Source: Selaginella moellendorffii
Lineage: Eukaryota > Streptophyta > Lycopodiopsida > Selaginellales > Selaginellaceae
Assembly (NCBI RefSeq): GCF_000143415.4
Contig: NW_003314268.1
Location: forward strand, 1,069,247-1,133,246
Direction of reading: 5' to 3'
DNA: 64,000 bases
This document shows, in pieces, positions 43,501 to 53,843 of this stretch (position 1 is the first letter of the stretch; each line of letters begins with the position of its first letter). A program made the position numbers and the translations under genes. The notes below the pieces were generated by a model that did not search any database, had not been told where the DNA came from, and saw only the letters and a list, made by a program, of their open reading frames with translations.

Positions 43501-43970
43501 TACCAATAGAGCTAGGTTTACCTTCGCGATTGCCACGAGCTCCTGATGCTAGGTCGTGGGATCAATATTTGACAAGCATTCTTCCACTTGTCCGAGCAGA
43601 GTCTGCTGAACACTTAGGCCGCGTACAAGTGGGACAACAACGGCGCTACAATTCCCATCATTGTCCACCAGCGGAGTACAAAATGGATGATTTGGTGTTA
43701 GTCCGTTTTCCCCATCTTACGGTACGTGGTTTATCTAAGGGGCTCCTTGCGCAGTGGAAAGGACCGTATCGGGTGTTGCGGCAAGTTGGACCACAAGTTT
43801 ATAAGGTTCGGCATGACGTTCAGCAGGCTGATCCTCCGGAGATTGTGCATGTGCAGCGGTTAAAACGCTTCATACAGAGGGATCAGGAGCAGTTAATACC
43901 GTCTACAGATCCACCGATGCCTCCTCCTGACGTTCCTCCAGATCCCGGCCCATCTACAAGAGAACCCTGA
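40371..43970 (+). CDS. pol: retrotransposon Pol polyprotein (protease, RT, RNase H, integrase)
   Basis: One uninterrupted frame. The protease has LVDTGLSLSSIA and ILGMDWL. The RT has KLDLASGYWQVPM, FGLYEFLVMPFGLNNAP and FIDDVLIH, its YxDD-type motif. RNase H has FILRVDASDIGLGGVLMQ. The integrase has an HHCC zinc finger ending SCVWCQARN and the DDE residues in AFDLMGPFPRS, SDNGPAFMAEVF and HPQSDGLVERLVRTFKG. No chromodomain is evident after QWKGPYRVLRQ. The frame is -1 relative to gag, so Gag-Pol probably needs a -1 frameshift in the 40371-40506 overlap; the listed start is only the open-frame limit. All catalytic residues looked for are present. Confidence 0.93.
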   Translation: MSALSGLATSISWVETLASATSRWCCCGGRFGYRGAFGKRGVARVMEGPCANKLVTPPSFFREYHQGVHSAPVHPVFTFQARFYNKRFPILLSMLVDTGLSLSSIARPVATRCRLHLRRATDPVFILYGNGRTHACARDEADLVVCVGDLELELQSLRVVPSQAFDLILGMDWLQHNHAKCDFEAFPPCLILPYVSSIPLTFVPLRPSTSTSASITFVPPLFPLVFPSCSALPFSDPSDDLCVAAVDQLMKEYSDLFEFDLSSGAKIATRHPIPTGDARPIKVPVRRRSPKEIKILRANVKEMLEKGVIRKSRSPWACEPHLVTKPDGSIRFCIDYRPLNEVTIPDVYPLPHTADLLDRLGRSRWFTKLDLASGYWQVPMAEDDIPKTAFRTPFGLYEFLVMPFGLNNAPATFQRMMDEVLCDMPEVTADFIDDVLIHSEGTWEKHVRDVCKVLDRLRDVGLKLKRSKCVFGSKDTTYLGYRISREGLQVDPDKLVAVLKFPTPKCVNDVQRFLGKVQYLGRFVDHLSDRTLPLPVLLKSSTSSFIWSPDCERAFVNLKELLTTPPVLAYPDYTRPFILRVDASDIGLGGVLMQESSSVPSQRHPIAYISRTLQLAEMNYSTTEKECLAAVWGFEKLHAYLHGSRTLLEGDHAAVTSLLKRKNLVGRTARWALKLQIYDFDVVHRPGSSMADADALSRAPLPSPLTSHVSDEPVVPASVDFLDEDSVPSAVAVLDVQCPQGVEQDLPSLDEVREAQKIEPWIRRLRDGFENPASLADDLPFRHLHSQYRLEDGLLYFVGTDPDAHLRLVVPSVFIPRFLHAYHDSPILGGHMGHRRVTEKLRRSFYWPEMRRDIIRYVRSCVWCQARNTPPCAAEGRLESIAVSHPFELVAFDLMGPFPRSTAGNEYVIIASDYLTRWVEVGALASASATAVGYFLLNRVVFQHSCSERILSDNGPAFMAEVFHVLTSRLGIRHTFTSAYHPQSDGLVERLVRTFKGMIAKYVNFQHSDWDGYLPSLRYAYVTGVQSSVGASPYKLLYGHDPILPIELGLPSRLPRAPDARSWDQYLTSILPLVRAESAEHLGRVQVGQQRRYNSHHCPPAEYKMDDLVLVRFPHLTVRGLSKGLLAQWKGPYRVLRQVGPQVYKVRHDVQQADPPEIVHVQRLKRFIQRDQEQLIPSTDPPMPPPDVPPDPGPSTREP

Positions 43971-43987
43971 CGGCCTTCCATTATTCC

Positions 43988-43998
43988 AAGAGGAGGGG
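43988..43998 (+). promoter_or_regulatory. polypurine tract
   Basis: AAGAGGAGGGG lies just before the 3' LTR, as expected for plus-strand priming. Confidence 0.8.
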
Positions 43999-44002
43999 AT
44001 GA

Positions 44003-44176
44003 TGTGAGGGCCAAGTGTACGGCTACGATGCCGTATACTAATATTAGCGTAGTGGATTTTGGTAGCCGTCGGATTGGTTTTAATCCGGACCACTCGCTCC
44101 TGTATATAAGCTAGGGTTTTTGGGTTAATTGATATGCACATTTCTGTATTCCCTTTCCATATTCCATGCACTCACA
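44003..44176 (+). repeat. 3' LTR
   Basis: Same 174-bp sequence as the 5' LTR. It is followed by AATT, matching the bases before the 5' LTR. Confidence 0.95.
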
Positions 44177-45560
44177 AATTCAAAATTAATTTAAATGAAT
44201 AACAACCATTAGGTGGTAGAATATCCTAGAATATCCAAGCTTATTCTAGGTATATCTACTACCACCCTACAGGTTTTCTTAAGCAAACTAATTAAAAAAA
44301 TGTAAGATATTCCGTAAAACTATATTAAAGTTGTTAAACTTTTAATTTAAAATGCTTATATCTAGAAAATGAATTATGATTATAATTTTTCACCAAGATA
44401 TAATGTTTAGTGAGACAAATAAGTATATAAAATATTAAAAATGTTGCTATATTCTAATAAAAATGTTTGAAGATAAACAAATAAGAAGATTATACAACTC
44501 ATCTATGGTTTGCCATATCTAAAGTTTTTTATATAGTAGTCAGCTTTTAGTAGCATAACTAATTCTTAATCTTATTTATCAGTTGATCTGCTGCACAGTT
44601 ATCAGTTATTTTGCAAACTCCAGTACTAACTCTTTCAATGATCTTCCTCAAACTTCGGACAAAGCCCAATAAGCATATTTCTATGACAACTTTTACTGGA
44701 TTGAACACCTTGGATTCTCAAGAAAATCCACTTCTTTATGGAACATAGCCTGTGGGCACTCCCTCTCCCAGCTGTGACCAAGTTCCCATCCAAAAAGCAG
44801 CTACATGTGAGCTCGACGTGAGCCAGAGCAGCGAGTCTATCAAGTTGGTGAGCTCCCATGCCGAAGGTCCCCTTTGCGGCCAAGAAGAGAGGAGACAGCG
44901 TGTGGGAGAGCATGGTAAGCTAGAGACCCGTCCATCCAAGAAAATCACATGCTCTCTCCTCTTTCCAATCCCCACCTCAAAAAGGATAGAGCAGATAGAT
45001 TCATTAACAGACAGCATTATACAGCCTCTACTCGGAGGTAACGCCATCAAAACCTCTGGCCAACATGGCTGGCACATTCCTCGTATAGATGGCCCAGACC
45101 CTCCACGGCCAAGAGTAGTTCAATGCCATCCATCACAGAATATTGGCCATGGCTCAGATTGATCGTCCCATTTCGTCCCATGAGCCCCTCCGGAGTATGC
45201 GGAGCCAGGTAACTTTGCATTCCTTTGCCAGTGAATGGCAAAGCTTTCCACTAGGCAATCTATGGCATCTCAACCGATCAAAAAAGGTAGCATGGAACTC
45301 CTAATGTCCAAACGAGAGTGATACATATGAGATGTTCGTTAATTGGCAAGCATTGCCAGCGCAAGCTTGCTGTGTCAAGATGGAAAGGATTTCGGAGCGG
45401 TGGACTACAAGCTAGTTTCCATAAAATCATTCTATCCCTCATTGCTAGCGCTGGAGCATATATACTGTACATTGTGTCTCAAAGGCCAGAAACAAACAAT
45501 TGAAGGAGATATTGTGAAAACTGAGGCTCTCGGCTAGAAATTGTTGAGCAAGAAATGGAG
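44177..45560. other. continuation of the interrupted repeat, then unassigned higher-GC segment
   Basis: 44177-44300 continues the repeat broken by the LTR element (shared TGGTAGAATATCCTAGAATA and an 18-bp near-palindrome). 44635-45300 has higher GC and minus-strand coding-like frames (for example HGQYSVMDGIELLLAVEGLG) interrupted by stops. No family is recognised. Confidence 0.4.
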
Positions 45561-45579
45561 CTGCTGCAGATTCCAGAGG

Positions 45580-46540
45580 AGCAAACCTGTGTGTTCATCA
45601 CAGGGATGAAGCATTGCACGAAAGAGCATCACGGAGTCATAAGGATGAAACAAGCTCAAGCTGCAGAACGAGAAAATAAACGAGAGGAAGTTTTTTTTGA
45701 GGAGAGATAGATCACCTCGTTAGGGAGGAAGTCGGACTTAATTGGCTGCCGCTCGGGGGCCTGGCTGATCTCGGGGAAGCAGGGCAGACAAATGTACACC
45801 TCGTCCCTGATCACCTGATGATCCTTGCTCACGAGCCAAACCCAGCGGATGAGGTCGTGAGCCTTGAAAAGGATCGTGTGCCGCTCCATAAACATCTCCA
45901 CCATGAGCTTCATGCGATCCTCATTCAGTAAAACTTTCTCGTAGAACTCACGGTTGCCCGTCACAAAGACCTGATCAAACACCCAGTATCTGGGAGATAA
46001 AGAAGAAAATACTGAGCCGCAAGAAGTCGGACTTATTTGGCTGCCTCCACAGCTCCTTGCGATCCTCGTTCAGTAAAACTTTCTCGTAGAACTCGCGGTT
46101 GCCCGTCACAAACACCTGATCAAACACCCAGTATGATCAGCGGAAAAAAGACAACTTTTATAGCGTGCCAGCAGCGCAACGAGCTTGCTGGTTCGCGCGA
46201 ATGTATGAGAGTAGCGGAGGAAACATCCTCTCCTGCGCTTCCTTGTCCGCGATGCCAATCCTCTCAAACACCCACTCGCTGTAACCCTCGCAGAAATGCG
46301 AGAAAGGCCAGTGGTGCCATCCCGGCTGCTCCAAGTAGTTGACATCGGTGAAGAGCGCGCCATCGCCCAAGCATCCGCTTCACCCACAGGCCGAGAGGCC
46401 GCCCCTCCTCCTCCGCCGCGCTCGTCGTACGCCTCCTCGTCGCAAGCAAACTCATCGCCAGAATAGTGAAGGTTCTTCAGCAACTCCTTCCGGTGTTGGT
46501 GTACACGATCCGATTCCTCGTGAGCCTTGACTGAGCTTGT
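45580..46540 (-). pseudogene. unrecognised gene family, two tandem decayed copies
   Basis: The minus strand contains, upstream to downstream, CDEEAYDERGGGGGAASRP, VNYLEQPGWHHWPFSHFCEG, YSEWVFERIGIADKEAQERM and FPPLLSYIRANQQARCAAGT. A segment VFDQVFVTGNREFYEKVLLN follows twice (near 46120 and 45970). The second copy continues MKLMVEMFMERHTILFKAHD, WLVSKDHQVIRDEVYICLPC and FPEIS. Frame changes and the partial duplication break it. A third copy lies on the plus strand at 47898-48350. The family is unknown to me. Confidence 0.5.
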
Positions 46541-46966
46541 AGATTGGGTGTTTCACACAGGAGATCTTCTGATCAGGCCACAAGTATGATAATCTGTGCA
46601 GATTCGGTCAGGTGCATGGCAAACTGTGGATCTCACATCAAATCCAGGAGCGCCTCCCTGATCTTGTTACCATCCCATCCCTGGCCAGCCGGTATTCTAC
46701 CACCCCAAAGCGTAATTCCTCACTCATGTATACAGCACTTGGACTCCATAAAGAAGCATACAAATCATCACAACTCAACAAGAAATTCAGCAAACACAAC
46801 CACATTAAAGACTGGGACACCCCATCTGCTAGTAGAAGTCACCACAACTTGACTGGAACTTGTGACACTCTACGTCACATAAAATGTATAGAAACTTTGT
46901 TAAAGTAAAGTGTGACGCTCCACATCACTACAACTAGCAAATTCCATGGACCCAGCTCATTCATTG

Positions 46967-46982
46967 CCCCTCATCTCCACCA
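46967..46982 (-). other. orphan tRNA-Ala-type primer-binding site
   Basis: The minus strand reads TGGTGGAGATGAGGGG, identical to the primer-binding site of the intact LTR element, but the flanks differ from it. It suggests a remnant of a second related element in reverse orientation. Confidence 0.5.
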
Positions 46983-47029
46983 AACATAGGGTGTATGCCC
47001 AAGCGAGATACATTTTAAGAGAAAAACTT

Positions 47030-47810
47030 ACAGCACCATACATTTTCGAGATAACAAAATTTATCCAACAACAATGCAATCTTTAGTAATTAAGTTTTGC
47101 AAATCAAGGATTAGGATGACAGTACATTTATATATTTAAGTCATTGGTCCAGGGAGTCTTGTATCACATATTTGCACAATTGATCCAATAAGTTTATATA
47201 GCTATTGAGGTTGTGAAACTAAAATACTTTTTCAACAAATTATAAGATATAATCTTAGACAAAAAAAAATCCAATATCTCCACCAAATGTGAGAACTTTC
47301 AAAAAAGAGGTATGTTTAGATTACCCAAGTCTCATACTTATAATACAAATAATCAGTAGTTTACAAATGTTGGATCAGGTCTTTTTTTTGTGTTTATAAC
47401 ATCTAATTTTATTGCAAATAAGGGATGTTAGTATTGAAATTTTTTGGGTATTTTCAACTGTACTTATTGGTCAAAACATCTAAACTAACAATAGCTTAAC
47501 TTCAGAAAATAGGTAATTCACACTACAACCCATTAAATTTAAATTTCATAATTGAATATACCTTGTCTACAATGAAAATTTATAATTTTTGGTTTGCTTA
47601 AGCAAACCGACATAGTAGTGAATATACCTAAAATATGCTTTAATATTCTAGGATATTCTTCATTTATAGTAATTTTGTATTTATAATTTATAAACTTTCT
47701 TAAAAACTTTCTAGTATATTCTGTTTTATTTTACAATAAGATTAATCTTGTGTTTATAAATTACAAACATGCTTATAATTATAAACTTTTATCTGATCAA
47801 TTAGATTGAT
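47030..47810 (+). repeat. left arm of a long inverted repeat
   Basis: The arm is the reverse complement of 48430-49430, with scattered mismatches and indels. Shared blocks include ATTTATCCAACAACAATGCA, TTGGATCAGGTC and the palindrome GGTTTGCTTAAGCAAACC at 47591-47608. Confidence 0.85.
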
Positions 47811-47897
47811 AAGTAAGAAAAACATTACTATTAAACAAACTAAACATTATTACATGCAACGCATAACAAATTATTAAAACTTTAAAGGATTGGCATT

Positions 47898-48347
47898 GTG
47901 GACAAGAAAGCCCAAGAGAGGATGTTTTCTCTGCTACTTTCGTACGTTCATGCGAACAAGCAAAGTCGTTATGCTCTTGGCACAGTAAGCTCAGTATTTG
48001 CTTCTTTATCTCCTGATACTGGGTGTTTGATCAGGAGTTTGGGACGGGCAACCGTGAGTTCTACGAGAAAGTTTTACTGAACGAGGATCGCATGAAGTTC
48101 CTGGTGGATACATTTATGGAGCAGCACACGATCCTTTGCAAGGCTTGCAACCTCATTTGCTGACGATCTCTACGATCCCTGTACTGTGGGAGACTGTCTA
48201 CCGCAGTGCCAGGAAAGGTCGGGTGTGGTTCGTGAGCAAGGATCATAAGGTGATCAGGGACGAGGTGTACATCTGTCTGCCCTGCTTCCCAGAGATCAGC
48301 CTGTGGAGGCAGCCAAATAGGTCCAACTTCCTTACTCAAGATTGCTG
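47898..48347 (+). pseudogene. third decayed copy of the unrecognised family
   Basis: The plus strand encodes KKAQERMFSLLLSYVHANKQ, then after a gap VFDQEFGTGNREFYEKVLLN-like sequence and FLVDTFMEQHTILCKACNL, a frame break, and WFVSKDHKVIRDEVYICLPC with FPEIS. It matches the minus-strand copies at 45.6-46.5 kb. It occupies the spacer of the long inverted repeat. Confidence 0.5.
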
Positions 48348-48429
48348 ATTCTTGAAATATTATGGTGAACCACTTTTATATTATTAATTATTTCAATCAT
48401 TTAAAGTTTTAAGAATTTGTTAGTTCTAC

Positions 48430-49430
48430 TTATTAATCCAATTAATCAAATAAAATTTATAATTATAAACATAATTTATAAACACAAGAGTAATACTATT
48501 TCATATCAACCATTAGATGGTAGAATAAAAAAGAATGTACTAGAAAATTTTTCAGCAATTTCATAAATTATAAATATATTATTAAACTATAAATACAAAA
48601 TTAAGATCTAAAAAATCTTAAAAATATAAATGAATAACAACCGTTGGGTGGTAGAATATCCTAGAATATCCAAGTATATTCTAGGTATATCCACTCCTAC
48701 AGGTTTGCTTAAGCAAACCAAAAACTATAAATTTTTGGGTATTATCATTAACCTTTACTAGAATAAATTAACTATAATTTTATTGTTAATATCTTGATAA
48801 ATATATTCATTACTAACTTCTTCACACACTATTATATTAGAAACAATTAGCTTATTATAATGTGTTATATCTCAAATAGTTGATGGAAATGCTAATTATC
48901 TTTAAAAACTACTAAATAGTTCATCTGAATTTCACCCAACAATTTTCACTACTAACATTCCTTATTTGCAATGAAATTAGATGTTGTATTGACATTATAA
49001 ACTTTTTTTGTTTAGTAAAATTCGTATGCATTGTATATCATCTATAGGAATTGCAAAGAAGTTATAATCAATAAAATTTCAAAATACAACCTGGACATCT
49101 CAAGAAAAAAGGACCTAATCCAACATTTGTAAACCTCTGATTATTTTTATTTTAAGTATGAGACTCCAGGGTTCTCACATTTGGTGGAGATTTTAGGTAG
49201 TTTTTTGTCTAAGAATATATTTTAAAATTCCTTGAAAAATTAATCTAGTGTCACAACCTTGATAGCTGTATATAGACTTATTACATCAATTGTGTCATAC
49301 AAGACTCTTTGGACCAGTTACTCAAACATAAAAATTTACTGTCATCCTAATCCTTGATCAGCAAAAGTTAATTACTAAAGATTATATTGTTGTTGGATAA
49401 ATTTTGTTATCTTGAAAACTTGAAGCAATG
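48430..49430 (+). repeat. right arm of a long inverted repeat
   Basis: Complementary to 47030-47810 and longer because of an internal insertion near 49010-49110. It includes the perfect palindrome at 48702-48719 and CTCACATTTGGTGGAGAT at about 49176-49193, which resembles an LTR end plus primer-binding site. Confidence 0.85.
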
Positions 49431-50690
49431 CGTATTAAAATATAATTTAGAATGCTCCTAAATATATTTGGACTAAGAAAAAAAGGATTTCTAATTTAAA
49501 TCACACTGGGACAGTAGCTGAAATATAGGGTGGTGCCAATACTGATGAAGCTAATATGATGCTTAATCCCATGCTGCTAATATAAAAACTTGTAAACTCA
49601 AAGAATATTTTATTATGAGGCTCGAGAGGGAGTTATTATGAGGGCTCAAGATCAAAGTGTTCTTTGTTCAAAGATCTAGCTAGTTTAGTATATTCAAAAG
49701 CTTGTAAACTGTATATATTATGAAACTCCAACAATTTTGGCATGATTTTGTTAATCCAACCTATGATAATTAATTATATTTTTCAGTGAATATTAATATT
49801 TAATTTTCTAACTCAAACATAATATAAAATCTTAGAAAAAATAGGATACTTGATCATTTATTTTATTGGCTCCAATTTGCATAGGGTGTATGGAACAGGA
49901 ATCTTTGAATTAAACTCATGAGTGTAGATTTCACATGGCGGACCCAATAAAAAAAAGTACGGGTACCCTATTTTTTATATTGTGTTTTATTATGCTTGAG
50001 TTGAAAATTAATTTATATTTTCGAATATTAATATTCACTCCCAATAAGTGATTAAAGTAAGTTAGAAAAGATAATTAATTAACATTACTATTGTTGTTTT
50101 TATTAGATATAAAATTAATTACACAGTCTTATGGTAAGCCTTAAATGAATTTGCGTAGCTGGATAAATATCCTACCAAAATTGTACTAATAAATTTGGTG
50201 TCTCATAATAAAATATTCTATGAGTTTACAAGTTTTTATATTTGGGATTAAAACTCCTTATATGTTTAAGGGCTTAAAATCAAAGTGTTCTCTGCAAAGA
50301 TCCAAGCTGTTTGAAAACTTTCAGATTTTTACAAGTTTCATTAAAATCATCTTAATGGAGTGGGGAGCCCTCACCTTTAGAGGGCAAGAGGCCATAGTGG
50401 CAACATCATTCCCCACAATGGTCAGCATTCTGATATTAATTTCCAATGCTATTAATAACATGGATACTAAAAAGTATGAAACTTAGGTTGCTGCTTTAAA
50501 AATCTAAACGATTGGCAAATACCAAACATAAACTCCCTTTTTATTAAGCTAAATCTAGTTTAGAGCAAAAAGAAACCAAGCGTATATCCAAGGGGTGAAA
50601 AGATATTTTAGCACAGGATACGTTTAGGGCTCTTGAGGTGAGCATATTTTCTCCTGTGGTCTCTAGAGGTTTCTAAACATTGGTGCGTAG
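49431..50690. other. AT-rich intergenic DNA upstream of CPN60
   Basis: No gene is recognised. The two halves share phrases such as TCTCATAATAAAATATTCT and its complement near 49600-49620 and 50200-50220, suggesting a further internal inverted repeat. The last ~150 bp should hold the CPN60 promoter. Confidence 0.4.
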
Positions 50691-53289
50691 ATGGCGAGCG
50701 CGAGCACCAGCCTAACTGCGCTCACAGCCCTCAATTCCACCTTCCTCTCCGGCTCCAATTCGGCTTCTCCGCTGGGACTTAGCTTCCCCAAGCGAAGGCA
50801 ATGGCGGCACAAGAGCTGTGTGCGCACCTCCGCAATGGCCAAGGAGCTTGTCTTCAACAAGGACGGCCAAGCCACCAAAAGACTCCAGGTTTGCAGAAAA
50901 GCTTCCTCTCTCGGATTGGCATTGGGCCATTGGCGAGTTTTTCTTATCGACTTTTTGCGAAACAGGCTGGAGTGAACAAGCTCGCGGATCTTGTTGGAGT
51001 GACTTTGGGTCCCAAAGGAAGGAATGTCGTCCTCGAGAGCAAGTATGGTTCTCCAAAGATTATCAACGATGGTGTCACGGTGACCAAGGAAGTATGTGCC
51101 TTGTCTTTCTTGTTGATGCTGTGGTTTGCTGATGGAAATGTATTTTAGATTGAATTGGAAGACCCGGTTGAGAACATTGGTGTGAAACTCGTGAGGCAAG
51201 CTGCTTCTAAAACCAACGATTTGGCTGGGGATGGAACGACGACTTCCTTGATCCTGGCACAAGGATTGATTGCCGAAGGCGTCAAGGTTTTTTCTCGTTT
51301 TTCTGTTCTTCCAGATTCATTAAGCCTTCTGCTTGGCTGTAGGTTGTGGCTGCTGGCTCGAATCCTATTCAAATCACGAGGGGAATTGACAAAACCATCG
51401 CAGCTCTGGTGAAGGAGCTGAAGGAGATTTCGAAAGAGGTTTGCTTTTCCGGATTCCAAGTTGTACGTCAAGTGAAAAAAGTCTCTTTTCAGGTCGAGGA
51501 TAGCGAGCTCGCAGATGTTGCTACGGTGAGCGCCGGGAACAATGACGAAGTGGGCAAAATGATAGCCGAGGCCATGAACAAAGTCGGGAGGAAAGGCGTT
51601 GTCACTTTGGAAGAAGGCAAGAGTGCCGAGAACACACTGCACGTAGTCGAAGGCATGCAGTTCGAGCGTGGCTATATGTCTCCCTACTTCGTCACGGACA
51701 CTGACAAGATGGCCGTAGAGTACGACAATTGCAAGGTAAAGATCTGTTTTTGGTTCTTGCTTGCTCCCGTGCTGATGAAGAGATGCATGCGCAGCTCCTC
51801 CTGGTTGACAGGAAGATTGCTACTGCGAGAGACGTGATTGGAATCCTGGAAGATGCAATTCGCGGGGGCTATCCCCTTATGATTATGGCCGAGGAGATCG
51901 AGCAAGAAGCACTTGCAACTCTGGTTGTGAACCGGCTTCGTGGCTCTCTCAAGATTGTGGCCATCAAGGCCCCAGGATTTGGAGAGAGGAAGACGCAGTA
52001 TCTCGAGGATATTGCCATCCTCACTGGAGGTAAGTAGAGTTTTTTTTGTTTTCCAGAGGCTTGTGCTTATCGATTTGTACATCGTAGGCACGGTTGTGCG
52101 GGAAGAAGTTGGGCTGTCTTTGGATAAAGTTGGCCGTGAAGTCCTTGGGAATGCTGCAAAGCTGGTGGTAACAAAGGATTCGACGACAATTGTCGGGGAT
52201 GGAAGCACACAGGAGGCCGTCACAAAGCGCGTTACTCAAATTCGCAACTTGATGGAGGTGTTGTTATTTCTATTCTCTGTCACGAAGCTAACTTATGTTT
52301 GTAGGTTGCCGAACAAAGCTACGAAAAGGAGAAGCTGAACGAACGTATTGCCAAATTGTCCGGTGGAGTTGCAGTTGTGACTGTAAGACATCGCTTTTTT
52401 TGCCGTTTCCGGAAAAAATTCTTCTGACATTGATTCGCGCAGGTGGGAGCTCAAACGGAAACCGAGCTGAAAGAGAAGAAGCTTAGAGTGGAGGACGCTC
52501 TAAATGCAACAAAGGTAATATACCGGTCTTGTCACCCGTTTTTTCTGCAATTCCTCGCTTTTCGCAGGCTGCTGTTGAGGAAGGCATCGTTGTTGGTGGA
52601 GGCACAGCTCTTTTGAGGCTGTCGAAGAAAGTGGATGCCATCAAGGAAACGCTTGAAAACCAGGAGCAAAAGGTAAGGATATAGCGCAATCGCCATCTCT
52701 TTGACAAGTTTGGATGAATCGCTTGCCAGATTGGCGCAGACATTGTCAAGCGCGCCTTGGGCTACCCGATCAAACTCATCGCCAAGAATGCAGGAGTGAA
52801 CGGGAGTGTGGTCGTCGAAAAGGTTGGCAAAACTTCGTTTTCATGTGTAGCGAAGCGCGCTTACCGACTTGCATGCATGGATTTTCCAGGTTTTGGCCAA
52901 TGATAACTTCAACTTTGGCTACAACGCAGCCACGGGAACCTACGAGGATCTCATGGCTGCAGGAATTATCGATCCCACAAAGGTAAGAAAAAAGAAGAAA
53001 AAAACACTCGAGTTTCAAGTAGAAAGCGATAAATTTTCTCTTGGTTGTTTCGTTCTCTCAGGTGGTGAGGTGCTGCCTTGAACACGCGGGATCAGTGGCC
53101 AAGACCTTTCTTACGTCGGACGTTGTGGTAGTAGACATCAAAGAAGAGTTTATTCCCACTGGAGCTGCGCAAGGAATGGCCATGGACAATTCAGGTACAT
53201 TGTCTCTTCTTTCCTTTTGTTTTTGGTTTTTGGGCTATTGTGAGTGATGGAATCTCTGGGTTTTGGCTGCAGGCTATCCTCCTTACTAA
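50691..53289 (+). CDS. CPN60B: chloroplast chaperonin 60 subunit beta
   Basis: This is a group I chaperonin that folds plastid proteins, including Rubisco large subunit, as a hetero-oligomer with Cpn60 alpha and Cpn20/10. Exon 1 (50691-50888) encodes a Ser/Thr/Arg-rich transit peptide (to about RTSAM) and [17 protein letters not shown]. Exon 2 from 50966 has [20 protein letters not shown] and [10 protein letters not shown]. Later exons carry the ATP motif [51 protein letters not shown] and [14 protein letters not shown]. The protein ends DNSGYPPY. Introns are about 60-90 bp. Beta rather than alpha type is inferred from overall similarity. It looks intact. Confidence 0.92.
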
Positions 53290-53843
53290 GCAGGATCCAC
53301 ACATTTTGTTTCTATCGTGATTTTTTTTTTTTTTTTGTTGTTTTCTTTGGTACGTGCGGAAGAAGTATCAAACAAGTTTTGCGAGCAAAGCAAAAACAGC
53401 AGTTCTATTGCAGTTCTATTGTAGTTCAGTTTCATAACGGCCTTGAATGGAAAGATTTTTGTTTGAAGTGAATGAAGAGAAACTTCAACACCTTTTTTTT
53501 GGATGAGGAAAATGTTGGTGAATTTTCATAGATATTTTAGACACAATGTTTTTAATTTCTGCTTCAGGAGAAACTTCAACACATTTTTGGATGAGAAAAA
53601 CAATTTCATAAATATTTTTTAGACAAAAAGAAAAACCGTTAAAAAATTTTGTGGTGAGTGTACATGCCTGTCTTTTTTTGTTGGTTGTGGTGACAAAGGT
53701 TCCTCTTCTGGACCAACATTGGAGATCACAAGAACAAGGAATCACCACCCTGCTGATATTTCTTCTGCAAAACCATTCCATCCTCAGATCTCAACCTTCA
53801 TGTGCCCTGTGGGTAGCTGCACTGAGATTTGTGAAAAACAGAG
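53290..53843. other. 3' flanks of convergent CPN60 and bHLH genes
   Basis: Contains a T-run at about 53322-53337 and an imperfect ~95-bp direct duplication (GAGAAACTTCAACAC at about 53478 and 53571, each followed by TTTTTGGATGAG). No coding sequence. Confidence 0.6.

Larger units (their letters stand above)
39167..44176 (+). mobile_element. complete Ty3/gypsy-type LTR retrotransposon, 5010 bp
   Basis: The element has 174-bp direct LTRs starting TGTGAGGGCC and ending CACTCACA, a primer-binding site, gag, pol in the order PR-RT-RNaseH-IN, and a purine-rich tract before the 3' LTR. Flanks show AATT on both sides (39163-39166 and 44177-44180), a likely 4-bp target duplication. The LTRs appear identical by eye and both open frames are long and intact, so insertion was recent and the element may be competent. 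Integrase after RT/RNaseH places it in Ty3/gypsy rather than copia. Confidence 0.95.

Noticed and set aside
44635-45241. Minus-strand coding-like frames in the higher-GC island
   Set aside because: Repeated stops, no splice sites and no recognised family; recorded only as an unassigned segment.
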